DNA of 64,000 nucleotides, taken from NCBI GenBank assembly GCA_023254175.1, contig JALQYJ010000111.1, positions 26,165 through 90,164 on the forward strand. Reading direction: 5' to 3'. The notes beneath the pieces were generated by a model, which was not told the origin of the DNA, ran no database searches, and saw only the letters and a list, made by a program, of their open reading frames with translations. Each line of letters starts with the position of its first letter. The first letter of the stretch is position 1. Position numbers and translations under genes: made by a program. Of this stretch, positions 1 to 8,412 are shown piece by piece. Source of the stretch: Runella sp. (GTDB lineage: Bacteria > Bacteroidota > Bacteroidia > Cytophagales > Spirosomataceae).

Positions 1-330
1 CTTTCATTTTTTCTTCTCGACTTTTGAGATTAATCATCTCAATTTCAGCCCCTACGAGGTCTATGTGCGAGGGTAACAGGTACAGGTTCTCAAAGTTGGT
101 TTCCACAATAGTTTGTTGTGGTGTAACTCCCTCAACCATGCACTCATAGATACTGTATTCAATCTCTTTTGGGTTGAAGCCTAAGCCCGAAGTAGAGTTA
201 GCCTGAGGGTCGGCATCAACAATTAGTGTTTTGAAATCTAATACTGCCAAACTCGCAGCCAAGTTGATGGCTGTGGTCGTTTTGCCAACTCCACCTTTTT
301 GGTTGGCTATTGCTATGATTTTTCCCATTG
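1..330 (-). CDS. parA: ParA/Soj family chromosome-partitioning ATPase (N-terminal part only)
   Basis: Reading leftward from the ATG at 330-328 gives 110 codons and runs off the window, so the C-terminal part is missing. The protein starts [20 protein letters not shown], carrying the deviant Walker A motif KGGVGKTT at residues 10-17, followed by the switch sequence [13 protein letters not shown] at about 39-51. These are hallmarks of ParA, a MinD-like ATPase that works with ParB and parS to segregate the replication origin. The family binds DNA non-specifically in its ATP form. ParB normally follows parA and would lie left of the window; this cannot be seen. Degenerate parS-like half sites lie about 50-90 bases upstream, which supports the chromosomal Soj type rather than a plasmid copy, though a plasmid is not excluded. 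Confidence 0.93.
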
Positions 331-688
331 TTATTAGGTTTACCGCCATCAAATATCCGTCTTTATTCCCAATAAGCCAAACTGTTCCACGTAAAAAATA
401 TTAAATGTTTCACGAATGCCTTTGGCTTATAAAATTACCAGCCAATACTTAAAGGAGAAGTTGGATACTTTTTGGGTGTGTTTTCATCTTAAAATGCTGA
501 AAAAGGCACTTATCAAATATGAAATAATAAAATTTTGCTATCAATAGCCATTTGATAGTTTGACTATCGTAATAGGCAGGTCAGACGGTAGTCAGACCGT
601 CAACAATCGTGTTGTAAAAGTAGAACTGAACAATTACGACTTTAAGTGAAGTAGATAGGACTGATTTATTCTTAACGACTCATAACCA
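331..688. other. Intergenic region between parA and the DUF1080 gene
   Basis: There is no credible gene in these 358 bases. The region is AT-rich. Besides the parS-like sites at 383-421, it contains two small inverted repeats: GATAG-TTTGA-CTATC at 554-568 and GACGGT-AGTCAG-ACCGTC at 584-601. The second could be a protein-binding site or a weak hairpin. It must hold divergent promoters for parA and the gene at 689, but I could not place them with confidence. Confidence 0.5.
383..421. promoter_or_regulatory. Two degenerate parS-like sites upstream of parA
   Basis: The sequence TGTTCCACGTAAAAAA at 383-398 agrees with the ParB site consensus TGTTNCACGTGNAACA at about 13 of 16 positions, and TGTTTCACG at 406-414 matches its left half perfectly. 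Chromosomal parS sites commonly lie close to parAB. Neither site is a full palindrome, so these may be weak or decayed ParB sites. The assignment rests on motif similarity and position only. Confidence 0.45.
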
Positions 689-1327
689 ATGAACTACTTC
701 GCGTTTTTGTCGGTAGCAGCGACGCTCTTTTGGGGGGCATTTTCAGAAAAAACGAACCGAAAACCAGAACGACTGTTTGACGGAAAAAGTTTTCGTGGCT
801 GGGAGGGAGATACTACTAAAACGTGGCGTATCGAAAACGGTGCTCTGGTGGGTGGCTCGCTGCAAACAACAGTGCCCAATAACGATTTTTTATGTACTAA
901 ACGAAGTTATTCTGACTTTGTGCTGAAGGTGAAATTTAAACTTGTTGGTACCGAAGGGTTTATTAATTCGGGAGTGCAATTTCGGAGTAAAAGATTGACA
1001 AATCCAGCTTATGAAATGGAAGGATACCAAGCTGATTTAGGTAAAAACTATTGGGGAAGTCTTTACGATGAGTCAAGGAGAAATAAAACTTTAGCAGGTG
1101 GAGCTTCGGAGGAGGTGGCCAAACTACTAAAATCCAACGATTGGAATAATTACGAAATTAAAGCCGATAAACGCCATATTGTTCTTAAAATAAATGGAGT
1201 CACTACTGTGGATTATACCGAAACGGATACAACTATCCCACAGGAAGGTATCATCGGGTTGCAAATTCACGGAGGCGGAAAAGCACAAGTTTATTTTAAA
1301 GACTTGTACATTGAAGAATTGTATTGA
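689..1327 (+). CDS. DUF1080 (3-keto-disaccharide hydrolase-like) secreted protein
   Basis: The 212-residue protein begins with a short hydrophobic leader (MNYFAFLSVAATLFWGAFS) and is then a single DUF1080 domain. The characteristic opening is present: RLFDGKSFRGWEGD near residues 29-42, W-x-IENGALVGG near 46-56, and the closing strands GIIGLQIHGGGKAQVYFKDLYI. DUF1080 proteins are concanavalin-like beta-sandwiches. Some members are reported to act on 3-keto-glycosides; others are just sugar-binding. The gene lies 54 bases upstream of the alditol-oxidase-like gene on the same strand, so the two may be co-transcribed, which would fit a sugar oxidation or 3-keto sugar theme. The substrate cannot be read from the sequence. 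Confidence 0.8.
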   Translation: MNYFAFLSVAATLFWGAFSEKTNRKPERLFDGKSFRGWEGDTTKTWRIENGALVGGSLQTTVPNNDFLCTKRSYSDFVLKVKFKLVGTEGFINSGVQFRSKRLTNPAYEMEGYQADLGKNYWGSLYDESRRNKTLAGGASEEVAKLLKSNDWNNYEIKADKRHIVLKINGVTTVDYTETDTTIPQEGIIGLQIHGGGKAQVYFKDLYIEELY

Positions 1328-1381
1328 ACGTGTAAATAAGCATGAATTAATGAGTACCAAAGACCTAAACCTAAAACTGGA

Positions 1382-2722
1382 ATGGACAAAAGAACTTTTC
1401 TCAAAACATCGTCAATCCTCTTTACGGGGACTATACTTTCCAATATGATGTCATGTAAAAAAGCAGCTCCCCGTACCAACTGGGCAGGTAATTTGACATA
1501 TAGTACTGATAATTTGCACATACCCAAAAACGTTGAAGAGCTTCAAGAAGCTATAAAAAAATGTAAAAAGGTAAGAGCTCTGGGTACAAAACACTGTTTT
1601 AATGCAATAGCCGACAGCAAAGAAAATCAAATTTCAACAGAAGCGTTTAATCAAATTATTGGGCTTGATAGAGAGAAAAACACAGTTGCGGTAGGAGCAG
1701 GGATTAAGTACGGAGAAATGTGTAAGTATCTGGATGATAATGGATTTGCTCTTCATAACTTGGCCTCATTACCACACATTTCGGTAGCAGGAGCATGTGC
1801 CACTTCCACACATGGTTCTGGGATTAAAAATGGTAGTTTAGCAACGGCGGTCTCGGCGATTGAGTTTGTTAATGGAAAAGGAGAAGTTATTTCTTTAAGT
1901 CGTGAAAAAGACGGTGAAGAGTTTGGGGCGGCTGTGGTTAATGTTGGCGCATTGGGGATTGCAACCAAAATTACACTTGACGTTCAGCCAACGTTTAAAA
2001 TGAAACAGGTAGTTTACCAAAATTTACCCATGTCAGCGTTGGAAAAAAACTTTGAGGCAATTATGTCGGGTGGGTATAGCGTGAGTTTGTTTACAGATTG
2101 GCGTAATAAAAACGTTAGTGAAGTTTGGGTAAAAAGTAAGGCTGAAGATATGAAAGAAGTGGCTCCTGAGTTTTTTGGCGCTAAATTGGCCACTAAAAAC
2201 TTACACCCCATTGAGTCGTTAGATGCTGTCAATTGTACCGACCAAATGGGAGTGGAGGGCCCTTGGTACGAGCGGATGCCCCATTTTAAAATGGGATTTA
2301 CGCCAAGTAGTGGGAAAGAACTTCAATCAGAGTATTTTATTGCTTTTGAGCACGCTTATGAAGGCTTGATGGCGATTGAGAAACTTAACGAAAAAGTGTC
2401 TCCCCATTTGTTTATCACAGAGGTACGAGCCATTGCCGCCGACGATTTGCCGATGAGTCCGTTTTACAAAAAAACGTGCGTAGCGTTTCATTTTACGTGG
2501 AAACAAGAAGTAGAGGCTGTGATGGCGCTTTTGCCCGAAATTGAAGAAGCGTTAGCTCCCTTTGCGCCCCGACCTCACTGGGGTAAAATTTTTACGCTCA
2601 AACCCGCTGTATTACAATCACGTATTGAAAAACTAGCGGATTTTAAGAAATACATGGAAAAGCACGATCCTGAGGGCAAATTTCGAAATGATTTTGTAGA
2701 TATGAACCTTTTTGGGAGCTAA
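1382..2722 (+). CDS. FAD-linked oxidase, alditol oxidase / aldonolactone oxidase-like lipoprotein
   Basis: The protein has 446 residues with an N-terminal KR pair and hydrophobic stretch ending in NMMSC (Cys25), which looks like a lipobox, so it is probably exported and membrane-anchored. The FAD_binding_4 domain spans about 45-205: RALGTKHCFNAIADS (about 65-79) corresponds to the alditol oxidase segment whose His (here His71) carries covalent FAD, and GACATSTHGSG (137-147) is the second flavin-binding loop. The C-terminal half resembles the D-arabinono-lactone oxidase domain, ending PHWGK...RNDFVDMNLF. The family oxidises alditols or aldonolactones using oxygen. The substrate is unknown. It follows the DUF1080 gene and ends at a strong terminator. 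Confidence 0.85.
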   Translation: MDKRTFLKTSSILFTGTILSNMMSCKKAAPRTNWAGNLTYSTDNLHIPKNVEELQEAIKKCKKVRALGTKHCFNAIADSKENQISTEAFNQIIGLDREKNTVAVGAGIKYGEMCKYLDDNGFALHNLASLPHISVAGACATSTHGSGIKNGSLATAVSAIEFVNGKGEVISLSREKDGEEFGAAVVNVGALGIATKITLDVQPTFKMKQVVYQNLPMSALEKNFEAIMSGGYSVSLFTDWRNKNVSEVWVKSKAEDMKEVAPEFFGAKLATKNLHPIESLDAVNCTDQMGVEGPWYERMPHFKMGFTPSSGKELQSEYFIAFEHAYEGLMAIEKLNEKVSPHLFITEVRAIAADDLPMSPFYKKTCVAFHFTWKQEVEAVMALLPEIEEALAPFAPRPHWGKIFTLKPAVLQSRIEKLADFKKYMEKHDPEGKFRNDFVDMNLFGS

Positions 2723-2761
2723 AAAAAGAGCGCCAAAACTCAAGTTTTGGCGCTCTTTTTA
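2721..2761. terminator. Bidirectional terminator
   Basis: A 13-bp perfect stem (GAGCGCCAAAACT / AGTTTTGGCGCTC, loop CA) is flanked by A-rich and T-rich runs, so it works on both strands. It separates the convergent oxidase gene and A-type Fe-S carrier. Confidence 0.9.
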
Positions 2762-2775
2762 TGGATAGGTTGTTA

Positions 2776-3102
2776 CTAAACAGCAAAACTTTCACCGCAT
2801 CCGCAAGTACGTGTGGCATTGGGGTTGACAAATTGAAACCCTTTTCCGTTGAGGCCATCAGAGAAATCTAGGATTGTTCCAGCTAAGTAAAGAATACTCT
2901 TTTTGTCAACGACAATTCGGATGCCTTTGTCTTGGAATTCCATATCCGTTGGCAATTTTGACGAGTCAAATTCTAAATTATACATCAATCCCGAACAGCC
3001 TCCACCCACAACTCCTACACGAATGTGGCTATCTTCAGGCCGTCCTTCTTCACGACGTAATTCAAGGATTTTATCTTTTGCTTTATCGCTTACGGTTACC
3101 AT
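2776..3102 (-). CDS. A-type iron-sulfur carrier (IscA/ErpA/SufA family)
   Basis: The 108-residue protein is the usual length of a HesB/IscA protein. It has the three family cysteines: Cys36 in GGGCSGLMY, and Cys100 and Cys102 in the C-terminal RTCGCGESF. A-type carriers hold and pass Fe-S clusters to apo-enzymes in the cytoplasm. The start ATG at 3102-3100 gives the standard N-terminus (VTVSDKAKDKILEL). It stands alone, not in a suf operon, so the ErpA-like role of an independent carrier is an inference. Mrp and NifU homologues for the same process lie at 36.2-37.7 kb. Confidence 0.93.
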   Translation of the reverse strand: MVTVSDKAKDKILELRREEGRPEDSHIRVGVVGGGCSGLMYNLEFDSSKLPTDMEFQDKGIRIVVDKKSILYLAGTILDFSDGLNGKGFQFVNPNATRTCGCGESFAV

Positions 3103-3237
3103 GTCTTTATAAAATTCAATGAGGTTGTCTGCAAAATGCTTGTTTTTTCAACCAAAGTCAAGGCGTAAAAGTTCCTATGTTTAGGTGAATACCTATACGT
3201 TTCTAGGGTATTCCTGTGGAGTTGGCAAAACAAATCG

Positions 3238-3245
3238 TAATTTTG
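3238..3245 (+). promoter_or_regulatory. Candidate -7 promoter element for the reductase gene
   Basis: TAATTTTG matches the Bacteroidota -7 consensus TAnnTTTG at every fixed position, 73 bases before the start at 3318. A TTG lies at 3222-3224, but the spacing of 13 is shorter than the usual 19 or so, so the -33 partner is uncertain. Confidence 0.4.
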
Positions 3246-3317
3246 GGGGTTAAATCCATTAGGTTTAGTTATTGCTATCGAAGGAGTGAAACTTAATAGG
3301 TTTGAAAAAATAGGATT

Positions 3318-4376
3318 ATGAAGCATTTTCATTTAAAAGTAAAAGAAGTTATTGAAGAGACTTCAGACGCAGTCACGATTTCGTTTTGGCACCCACTGAG
3401 TGAAATGATAAAGTACCAAGCGGGGCAGTTTTTAACGATATTGTTGACGATTGATAGCGAAAAAGTTCGCCGCTCGTATTCAATGAGCAGTTCGCCTCAT
3501 ACGGATACCGCACCCGCCGTAACGGTGAAAAGAGTACCTGGAGGATTGGTGTCGAATTGGTTGATTGACCATGTCAAGGAAGGTGATTTTTTGGAAGTTC
3601 TGGAGCCTATGGGGCATTTTCAAGTATTGCCTGATGCACGAAATGTCCGCACGGTGGTGTTGATTGGAGCAGGAAGCGGGATTACCCCTTTGATGTCTAT
3701 TGCTAAGTCGGTTTTAAAAGTAGAGACTGAGAGTCGAGTGGTACTTCTATATGGAAACCGAGCCGAAGAAGGCATCATTTTTAAAAAACAATTGGACGAA
3801 ATGAGCCGTGCTTATGGCAATCGTTTCAACGTATATCATTCGCTTACTCAACCTTCCAATGATTGGAAAGGAGGACTGGGGCGTTTGGATAAATCTATGA
3901 TAGTAGCAACGTTAGAAGAAATTGGTGGAGTGAAAGAAACGACTACTGAGTATTTTTTGTGTGGCCCAGATGGCTTAATGGAAACTACCAAAGAGGCACT
4001 CTTGGCTTGGGGGGTAGCAGAAGAGCGTATCCATCGTGAGAGCTTTGCTACGGCAACTACACATCCTGTACACGAGGCCGACGAAGACGATGATAGTCTC
4101 AAAATGCAGGAAATAAAAGTTCGGTACGAAGGAGAAGAATATACTTTTAATGTAGCGCCACATCAAACGATTTTGGAAGCGGCACTTGAACTTGACATCG
4201 ACTTGCCGTACTCATGTCAGGCGGGTATGTGCACCGCTTGCATGGGAAAATGTACTTCTGGAAAAGTGTTGTTGGACGAAGAAGATGGTTTAACAAAATC
4301 GGAGTTGGCACAAGGCTATATTTTGACGTGTGTAGCTCATCCCCTTACCAAAGGAGTAGTAATTGAAATAGAGTAA
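3318..4376 (+). CDS. PaaE-like ferredoxin-NAD(P)H reductase with C-terminal 2Fe-2S domain
   Basis: The 352-residue three-domain electron-transfer protein has an FAD domain with RSYS at 52-55, an NAD(P)-binding domain with GAGSGITPL at 117-125 and a CGPDG motif at 215-219, and a plant-type 2Fe-2S ferredoxin domain. The cluster ligands are Cys300, Cys305, Cys308 and Cys338. This domain order is that of PaaE, the reductase of phenylacetyl-CoA epoxidase, and of related HmpA/hydroxylase reductases. No paaABCD or hydroxylase gene is nearby, so its partner is unknown; many Bacteroidota carry such orphan reductases. An acidic linker (EADEDDD, about 253-259) separates the ferredoxin domain. Confidence 0.88.
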   Translation: MKHFHLKVKEVIEETSDAVTISFWHPLSEMIKYQAGQFLTILLTIDSEKVRRSYSMSSSPHTDTAPAVTVKRVPGGLVSNWLIDHVKEGDFLEVLEPMGHFQVLPDARNVRTVVLIGAGSGITPLMSIAKSVLKVETESRVVLLYGNRAEEGIIFKKQLDEMSRAYGNRFNVYHSLTQPSNDWKGGLGRLDKSMIVATLEEIGGVKETTTEYFLCGPDGLMETTKEALLAWGVAEERIHRESFATATTHPVHEADEDDDSLKMQEIKVRYEGEEYTFNVAPHQTILEAALELDIDLPYSCQAGMCTACMGKCTSGKVLLDEEDGLTKSELAQGYILTCVAHPLTKGVVIEIE

Positions 4377-4426
4377 TAGTTTTGGTATTTTTTTTACCCA
4401 TCTTTTAGAATAAAAATAGCATTAGT

Positions 4427-4867
4427 ATGGAAATACGCCCCTACCAACTCAGTGACCGCACCGTACTGGAGGAGATTTTTATGATGAATACTCCTAAATA
4501 CTTTGACCCAAAAGAATTGGGAGATTTTCTGGAGTACCTTGATATTTTTGGTGATGATTATGTAGTTGCCGTGGTAGATAGAAAAATTGTAGGAGGGGGA
4601 GGTTATTGGGTACGTTCGTTTGACCAGCAAGGAGGGTTGTCTTGGGCTTTTGTTCACCCCGATTTTCAGGGTACTGGCGTTGGGAAAGAGCTGGCTTTGT
4701 ATCGAATTGAGCAAATTCGTCAATCGGGTGTGGCCAAAACCATCATGGTCGAAACTTCGCAACATTCGTTTGGCTTCTACGAAAAACTGGGTTTTAAATT
4801 ATTGAACCGTCAAATCGACTATTGGGCTAAAGGAATAGACTTGTACTCCGCCGTGTTGGAACTATAA
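4427..4867 (+). CDS. GNAT family N-acetyltransferase
   Basis: The 146-residue single-domain acetyltransferase carries the acetyl-CoA pyrophosphate-binding loop HPDFQGTGVGKELA at about 77-90 (consensus Q/R-x-x-G-x-G/A), preceded by the strand LSWAFVH. The C-terminal motif SFGFYEKLGFKLL at about 116-128 is the usual motif B. The substrate is not predictable from sequence. It sits 50 bases after the PaaE-like gene on the same strand and ends at a hairpin terminator, so it may be the last gene of a two-gene unit. Confidence 0.88.
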   Translation: MEIRPYQLSDRTVLEEIFMMNTPKYFDPKELGDFLEYLDIFGDDYVVAVVDRKIVGGGGYWVRSFDQQGGLSWAFVHPDFQGTGVGKELALYRIEQIRQSGVAKTIMVETSQHSFGFYEKLGFKLLNRQIDYWAKGIDLYSAVLEL

Positions 4868-4880
4868 AGCGAAAAACATC

Positions 4881-4912
4881 AAAAAAGCTCTCAATAACGA
4901 GAGCTTTTTTGA
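4881..4912. terminator. Bidirectional terminator
   Basis: Stem AGCTCTC / GAGAGCT with loop AATAAC, flanked by A6 and T6, lies between the convergent GNAT and htpG genes. Confidence 0.85.
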
Positions 4913-4931
4913 TAAAAATAAGACTATTCAA

Positions 4932-6764
4932 CTACAAACGTGATACAGCCTGCTGAACAAACGCAGTCAATTCACTCCCAGACAACATGCCCTGAGAAAG
5001 TAAAGCAAGGTTGTAGGCGTGGCGAATCAGTTGCTTTTGCTCTTCTTCGTTTGCTGTCAATATTTTCTGAATTACAGGGTGGTTGGCGTTGATGGCTACA
5101 TTCAACATTTGAGGCATATCACCAAACATCGATTTTTGGCCAGAAGTAGCCGCCATGTCGTTCATACGACGGATAAATTCAGGAATTGTAATTACGACTG
5201 GTAACTCATCGGTTGGCATTGGTTCAACGCTGATGGTGAGTTTAGGGCCACCGCTGAGGGTTTGCTCAAACAAATTTTTCGCTTTTTCTTCATCGTCCTG
5301 TGACAATACGCTTTCGAGCTTGATTTCTTTCTCAATAAGCTTGTCAAGGGTATCGGCATCCACGCGTTTGATGTTCGTTTTTTCTAATTTATATTCGATG
5401 CCGTTGATAAAGTGCGGGTCAATAACACTATCGAAAACAAGTACATCGTAACCACGCTTCCTAGCCGACTGAATGTATGCGTCTTGTTTTTGAACATCGC
5501 TTGCATATAACCACACCACCGTTTCGTTTTTATCCGTTTGGTTTTCTTTGACTTGGGTTGTGTATTCTTCAAAAGTGAAATGTTTCCCTTCGGTATTTTT
5601 AACCAAGCAGAATTCCGTAGCTTTCTCGCCAAATTTTTCGTCAGAAATGATGCCGTATTTGACAAACAAACCGATGTCGTCGAATTTTTTCTCAAAACCT
5701 TCGCGGTCGTTGCGGAAAATCTCAGATAGTTTATCAGCTACTTTACGCGTAATGTATCCGCTAATTTTCTTTACGTTACCATCGGCTTGAAGGTAGCTTC
5801 GAGAAACGTTGAGTGGAATATCGGGCGAGTCAATAATTCCGTGAAGAAGCGTCAAGAAATCAGGAACTACGTCTTTGACTTCGTCGGTGATAAATACCTG
5901 ACGGCTGTACAACTGGATTTTTTCTTTGCGGGCCGAAAAATCATTTTTCAATTTCGGGAAATACAATACCCCCGTTAAATTGAAGGGATAGTCGACGTTG
6001 AGGTGAATCCAAAAAAGCGGATCTTCGCTCATTGGATGAAGCTCTTTGTAAAATGCCAAGTAGTCTTCGTCTTTGAGTTCAGAAGGAGCTTTTACCCAAA
6101 TCGGTGTCGGATTGTTGACGATTTTCTCGTCAAACTCAATCTCAACGGGCAAAAATTTGCCGTATTTTTCAAGAATTTCAGTGAGGCGGTACTTGTTCAA
6201 AAACTCTTCTGAATCTTCGGCGATGTGGAGGATAATGTCCGTTCCACGGTCGGTTTTATCAGCAGGTTCGATGCTAAACTCGGTGCTTCCGTCGCAAGTC
6301 CAACGAGCACCTTCGGATCCTTCCTTAAATGATTTTGTAATAATTTCTACCTCTTTGGCGACCATAAACGCCGAGTAGAAACCTAGTCCGAAGTTTCCGA
6401 TGATATTGCCCCGAGTATCTTCTTTTTCCTTATATTTTTCGACAAATTCAGCGGCTCCTGAGAAGGCAATTTGGTTGATGTATTTTTTAATTTCCTCAGC
6501 CGTCATCCCGATTCCCCGGTCGCTAATGGTAATCGTTTTGGCTTCCTCGTCGAGTTTTACTGATACTTTCAATTCGCCAAGCTCACCATTAAACTCGCCA
6601 AAATCAGCTAGTTTTTTGATTTTTTGGGTAGCATCTACAGCATTTGAAACCAACTCACGCAAGAAAATTTCGTGGTCAGAATAGAGGAATTTTTTGATGA
6701 TTGGAAAAATATTGTCGGTATGAATCGACAATTGCCCTTTTTCGGCCTGTACGTTTGCTTCCAT
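4932..6764 (-). CDS. htpG: Hsp90 family molecular chaperone HtpG
   Basis: The 610-residue protein has the expected length and order for bacterial Hsp90. The N-terminal GHKL ATPase domain shows ELVSNAVDAT (37-46), DRGIGMT (82-88) and the lid motif GNFGLGFYSAF (123-133). The middle domain follows, with the conserved arginine in NVSRSYLQ. The C-terminal dimerisation domain is present. It is a cytoplasmic ATP-dependent chaperone. The start ATG at 6764-6762 is followed by the usual GQLSIHTDNIFPIIKKFLYS. It is a single-gene unit; an imperfect inverted repeat about 80 bases upstream could be a heat-shock operator. Confidence 0.97.
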   Translation of the reverse strand: MEANVQAEKGQLSIHTDNIFPIIKKFLYSDHEIFLRELVSNAVDATQKIKKLADFGEFNGELGELKVSVKLDEEAKTITISDRGIGMTAEEIKKYINQIAFSGAAEFVEKYKEKEDTRGNIIGNFGLGFYSAFMVAKEVEIITKSFKEGSEGARWTCDGSTEFSIEPADKTDRGTDIILHIAEDSEEFLNKYRLTEILEKYGKFLPVEIEFDEKIVNNPTPIWVKAPSELKDEDYLAFYKELHPMSEDPLFWIHLNVDYPFNLTGVLYFPKLKNDFSARKEKIQLYSRQVFITDEVKDVVPDFLTLLHGIIDSPDIPLNVSRSYLQADGNVKKISGYITRKVADKLSEIFRNDREGFEKKFDDIGLFVKYGIISDEKFGEKATEFCLVKNTEGKHFTFEEYTTQVKENQTDKNETVVWLYASDVQKQDAYIQSARKRGYDVLVFDSVIDPHFINGIEYKLEKTNIKRVDADTLDKLIEKEIKLESVLSQDDEEKAKNLFEQTLSGGPKLTISVEPMPTDELPVVITIPEFIRRMNDMAATSGQKSMFGDMPQMLNVAINANHPVIQKILTANEEEQKQLIRHAYNLALLSQGMLSGSELTAFVQQAVSRL

Positions 6765-6840
6765 AACTCTGGTTTACGGTTTTTACAGTTTTTGGTTTTC
6801 TGTGGAGATACTCTAAAAAATGTATTCCACCGTATTAGTG

Positions 6841-6855
6841 TCTGACATAATGGCA
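6841..6855 (-). promoter_or_regulatory. Candidate regulatory inverted repeat upstream of htpG
   Basis: On the htpG-coding strand the sequence reads TGCCATTATGTCAGA, an imperfect palindrome of TGCCAT and ATGTCA, followed by TACATTTT, which resembles the -7 element. Its position about 80 bases before a chaperone gene suggests a stress operator. This is inference without a named regulator. It also overlaps the A-rich foot of the neighbouring terminator. Confidence 0.25.
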
Positions 6856-6902
6856 AAAAATAAAGCTGCCAGATTTTCAAAACCTGACAGCTTTATTTTT
6901 TG
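6854..6902 (-). terminator. Terminator of the DUF937-OmpA gene
   Basis: A long hairpin with AAATAAAGCTG / CAGCTTTATTT arms, one inner mismatch and a T-run on either strand lies 14 bases beyond the stop codon of the gene ending at 6916. Confidence 0.8.
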
Positions 6903-6915
6903 GTTGATAGTCCGC

Positions 6916-8184
6916 TTACTTTTGTACAAACCTCACCCACACTTCACGCATAGCTACTTGTTTGCTGCCTGTAGTATTTTTAGGGTTAACACCTGTGCCT
7001 CGTCCCTCGGCGTCTACACGAACGAAGCTAATACCTGATTTAACGAATTGGTCTTTGAGTGCATATACACGTTTCACCGAAAGGACTTTATTGGTCAATG
7101 GTGGCTTGGCGTCGTTGGCATAAGCTACTAACTTAATTTGGGCTGTTGGATATTTTTTTAGCAAGTCGGCCAAAGCTTGCACCGATGCATTAGCTGATGC
7201 TTTTAATTGGAGGGTATTATCTTCAAAATCTACGTTCTCAAACTTAAACGCTTTTCCTTTTGGGAGTGCTTTATCGGCCAAGTACACTTCCATCGGATTT
7301 TCGACTGAAGTTGCCGCTGGAGTCGCTGGGGGGGGAGCCGTGGCGGTATCAATAGTTGCAGGCTTTTTCTCAATAGGCTCTTGAATGGTTCGTGCTTCAG
7401 CTAGAGTATCTGCTTCTATTTCTGCGGCAGGAGTTATAGTTGTAGTTTGCTGTTGATTCCAAAAATAAACTGCTCCTGCTCCAAGCAAAGCGACAGTAAT
7501 AAGACCAACTCCCACCCATTTGAAGTTAGTTCGTTCCAAACCCCTGTCTTCTACACCTACTAAGAAAGGTTGCTTTGAAGAAATCGGTTCTGTTGTTTTA
7601 GCAACAGTCATTTGTTGTTCGGCCCGAGGTACTTCAAAACTATGCAGCAGGTATTGAATACCAACGGTTTCGATGATTCGGTCGTTGAGGTCAGGGACAA
7701 CTGTTAGAAGACTTTCTCGCTGTTCACCAAGAAAAGCGGCAAGCGATTCGGCATTTAATTGCTTATCAGAAACAATTTTTTTCAAAACTGTGATGATGAC
7801 TGACATTGAAATACCACTCAACGCTGAAGCAAGCGAATTTTTTGTACCTGAGTACTTTGTTACCATACTACAAACAGGACTCTTGAAACCAGGGAGCACA
7901 GTATTGAGGATTTTTTCTCCTGACGATTTAAAGCTTTCTAATTCGGCGGAAGTTTTAACAATTTTCGAAAGTTGTTCTGGAGTAAAAGCGATGTTTTGGG
8001 CTTGAGCAAAAATCAGTTTCATTCCCGATTCACTGGATGCCCTTTTAATAAGACCTCCTACAATGGAAGCGGAAAAAGCATCGAGCGCTTTTTGGATTTT
8101 CTCTGGCTTTTCGTTGTTCTGTACGGCTATTTGATTGACGATACCCTCACTCAAAGTCTCTTTTAGAGATGCAAATAAGTTCAT
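6916..8184 (-). CDS. DUF937 domain - transmembrane - OmpA-like fusion protein
   Basis: I take the ATG at 8184-8182 (422 residues); an in-frame TTG two codons upstream is less likely. The N-terminal 190 or so residues form a DUF937-type helical domain (NLFASLKETLSEGIVNQIA..., with ASALSGISMSVIITVLKK). A single transmembrane helix at about 225-243 (WVGVGLITVALLGAGAVYFW) is followed by a Pro/Thr/Ala-rich linker and an OmpA C-terminal peptidoglycan-associating domain (about 310-420; LSVKRVYALKDQFVKSGI..., AEGRGTG). There is no signal peptide, so the DUF937 part should be cytoplasmic and the OmpA part periplasmic, bridging the inner membrane to the wall. The function is unknown. Similar DUF937-OmpA fusions are typical of Bacteroidota. 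Confidence 0.75.
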   Translation of the reverse strand: MNLFASLKETLSEGIVNQIAVQNNEKPEKIQKALDAFSASIVGGLIKRASSESGMKLIFAQAQNIAFTPEQLSKIVKTSAELESFKSSGEKILNTVLPGFKSPVCSMVTKYSGTKNSLASALSGISMSVIITVLKKIVSDKQLNAESLAAFLGEQRESLLTVVPDLNDRIIETVGIQYLLHSFEVPRAEQQMTVAKTTEPISSKQPFLVGVEDRGLERTNFKWVGVGLITVALLGAGAVYFWNQQQTTTITPAAEIEADTLAEARTIQEPIEKKPATIDTATAPPPATPAATSVENPMEVYLADKALPKGKAFKFENVDFEDNTLQLKASANASVQALADLLKKYPTAQIKLVAYANDAKPPLTNKVLSVKRVYALKDQFVKSGISFVRVDAEGRGTGVNPKNTTGSKQVAMREVWVRFVQK

Positions 8185-8350
8185 TTTCAATGATTTTTTA
8201 TGAGTTAGAATCCTAAGAGGAAAAGCGAGTTAATGAAAATGACTACCTCAAACCCCTCAGAGTTTTAACCTATGGTGACTCAATTTTTTCAAATGGGGCG
8301 GAAAGTTACTTAATAGTTAAGAGTCCATAGTCACGACTTGTTAGTTTTTT

Positions 8351-8380
8351 TTAGCAATCTAAGCAATGTCGTTACCTTTG
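8351..8380 (+). promoter_or_regulatory. Candidate promoter of the SDR gene
   Basis: TACCTTTG at 8373-8380 fits the Bacteroidota -7 consensus TAnnTTTG exactly; TTAG at 8351-8354 lies 18 bases upstream in the -33 position. The start codon is 33 bases downstream. Confidence 0.5.
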
Positions 8381-8412
8381 TACAAAAGAAACTTACTTAA
8401 ATTCCTACGTTT

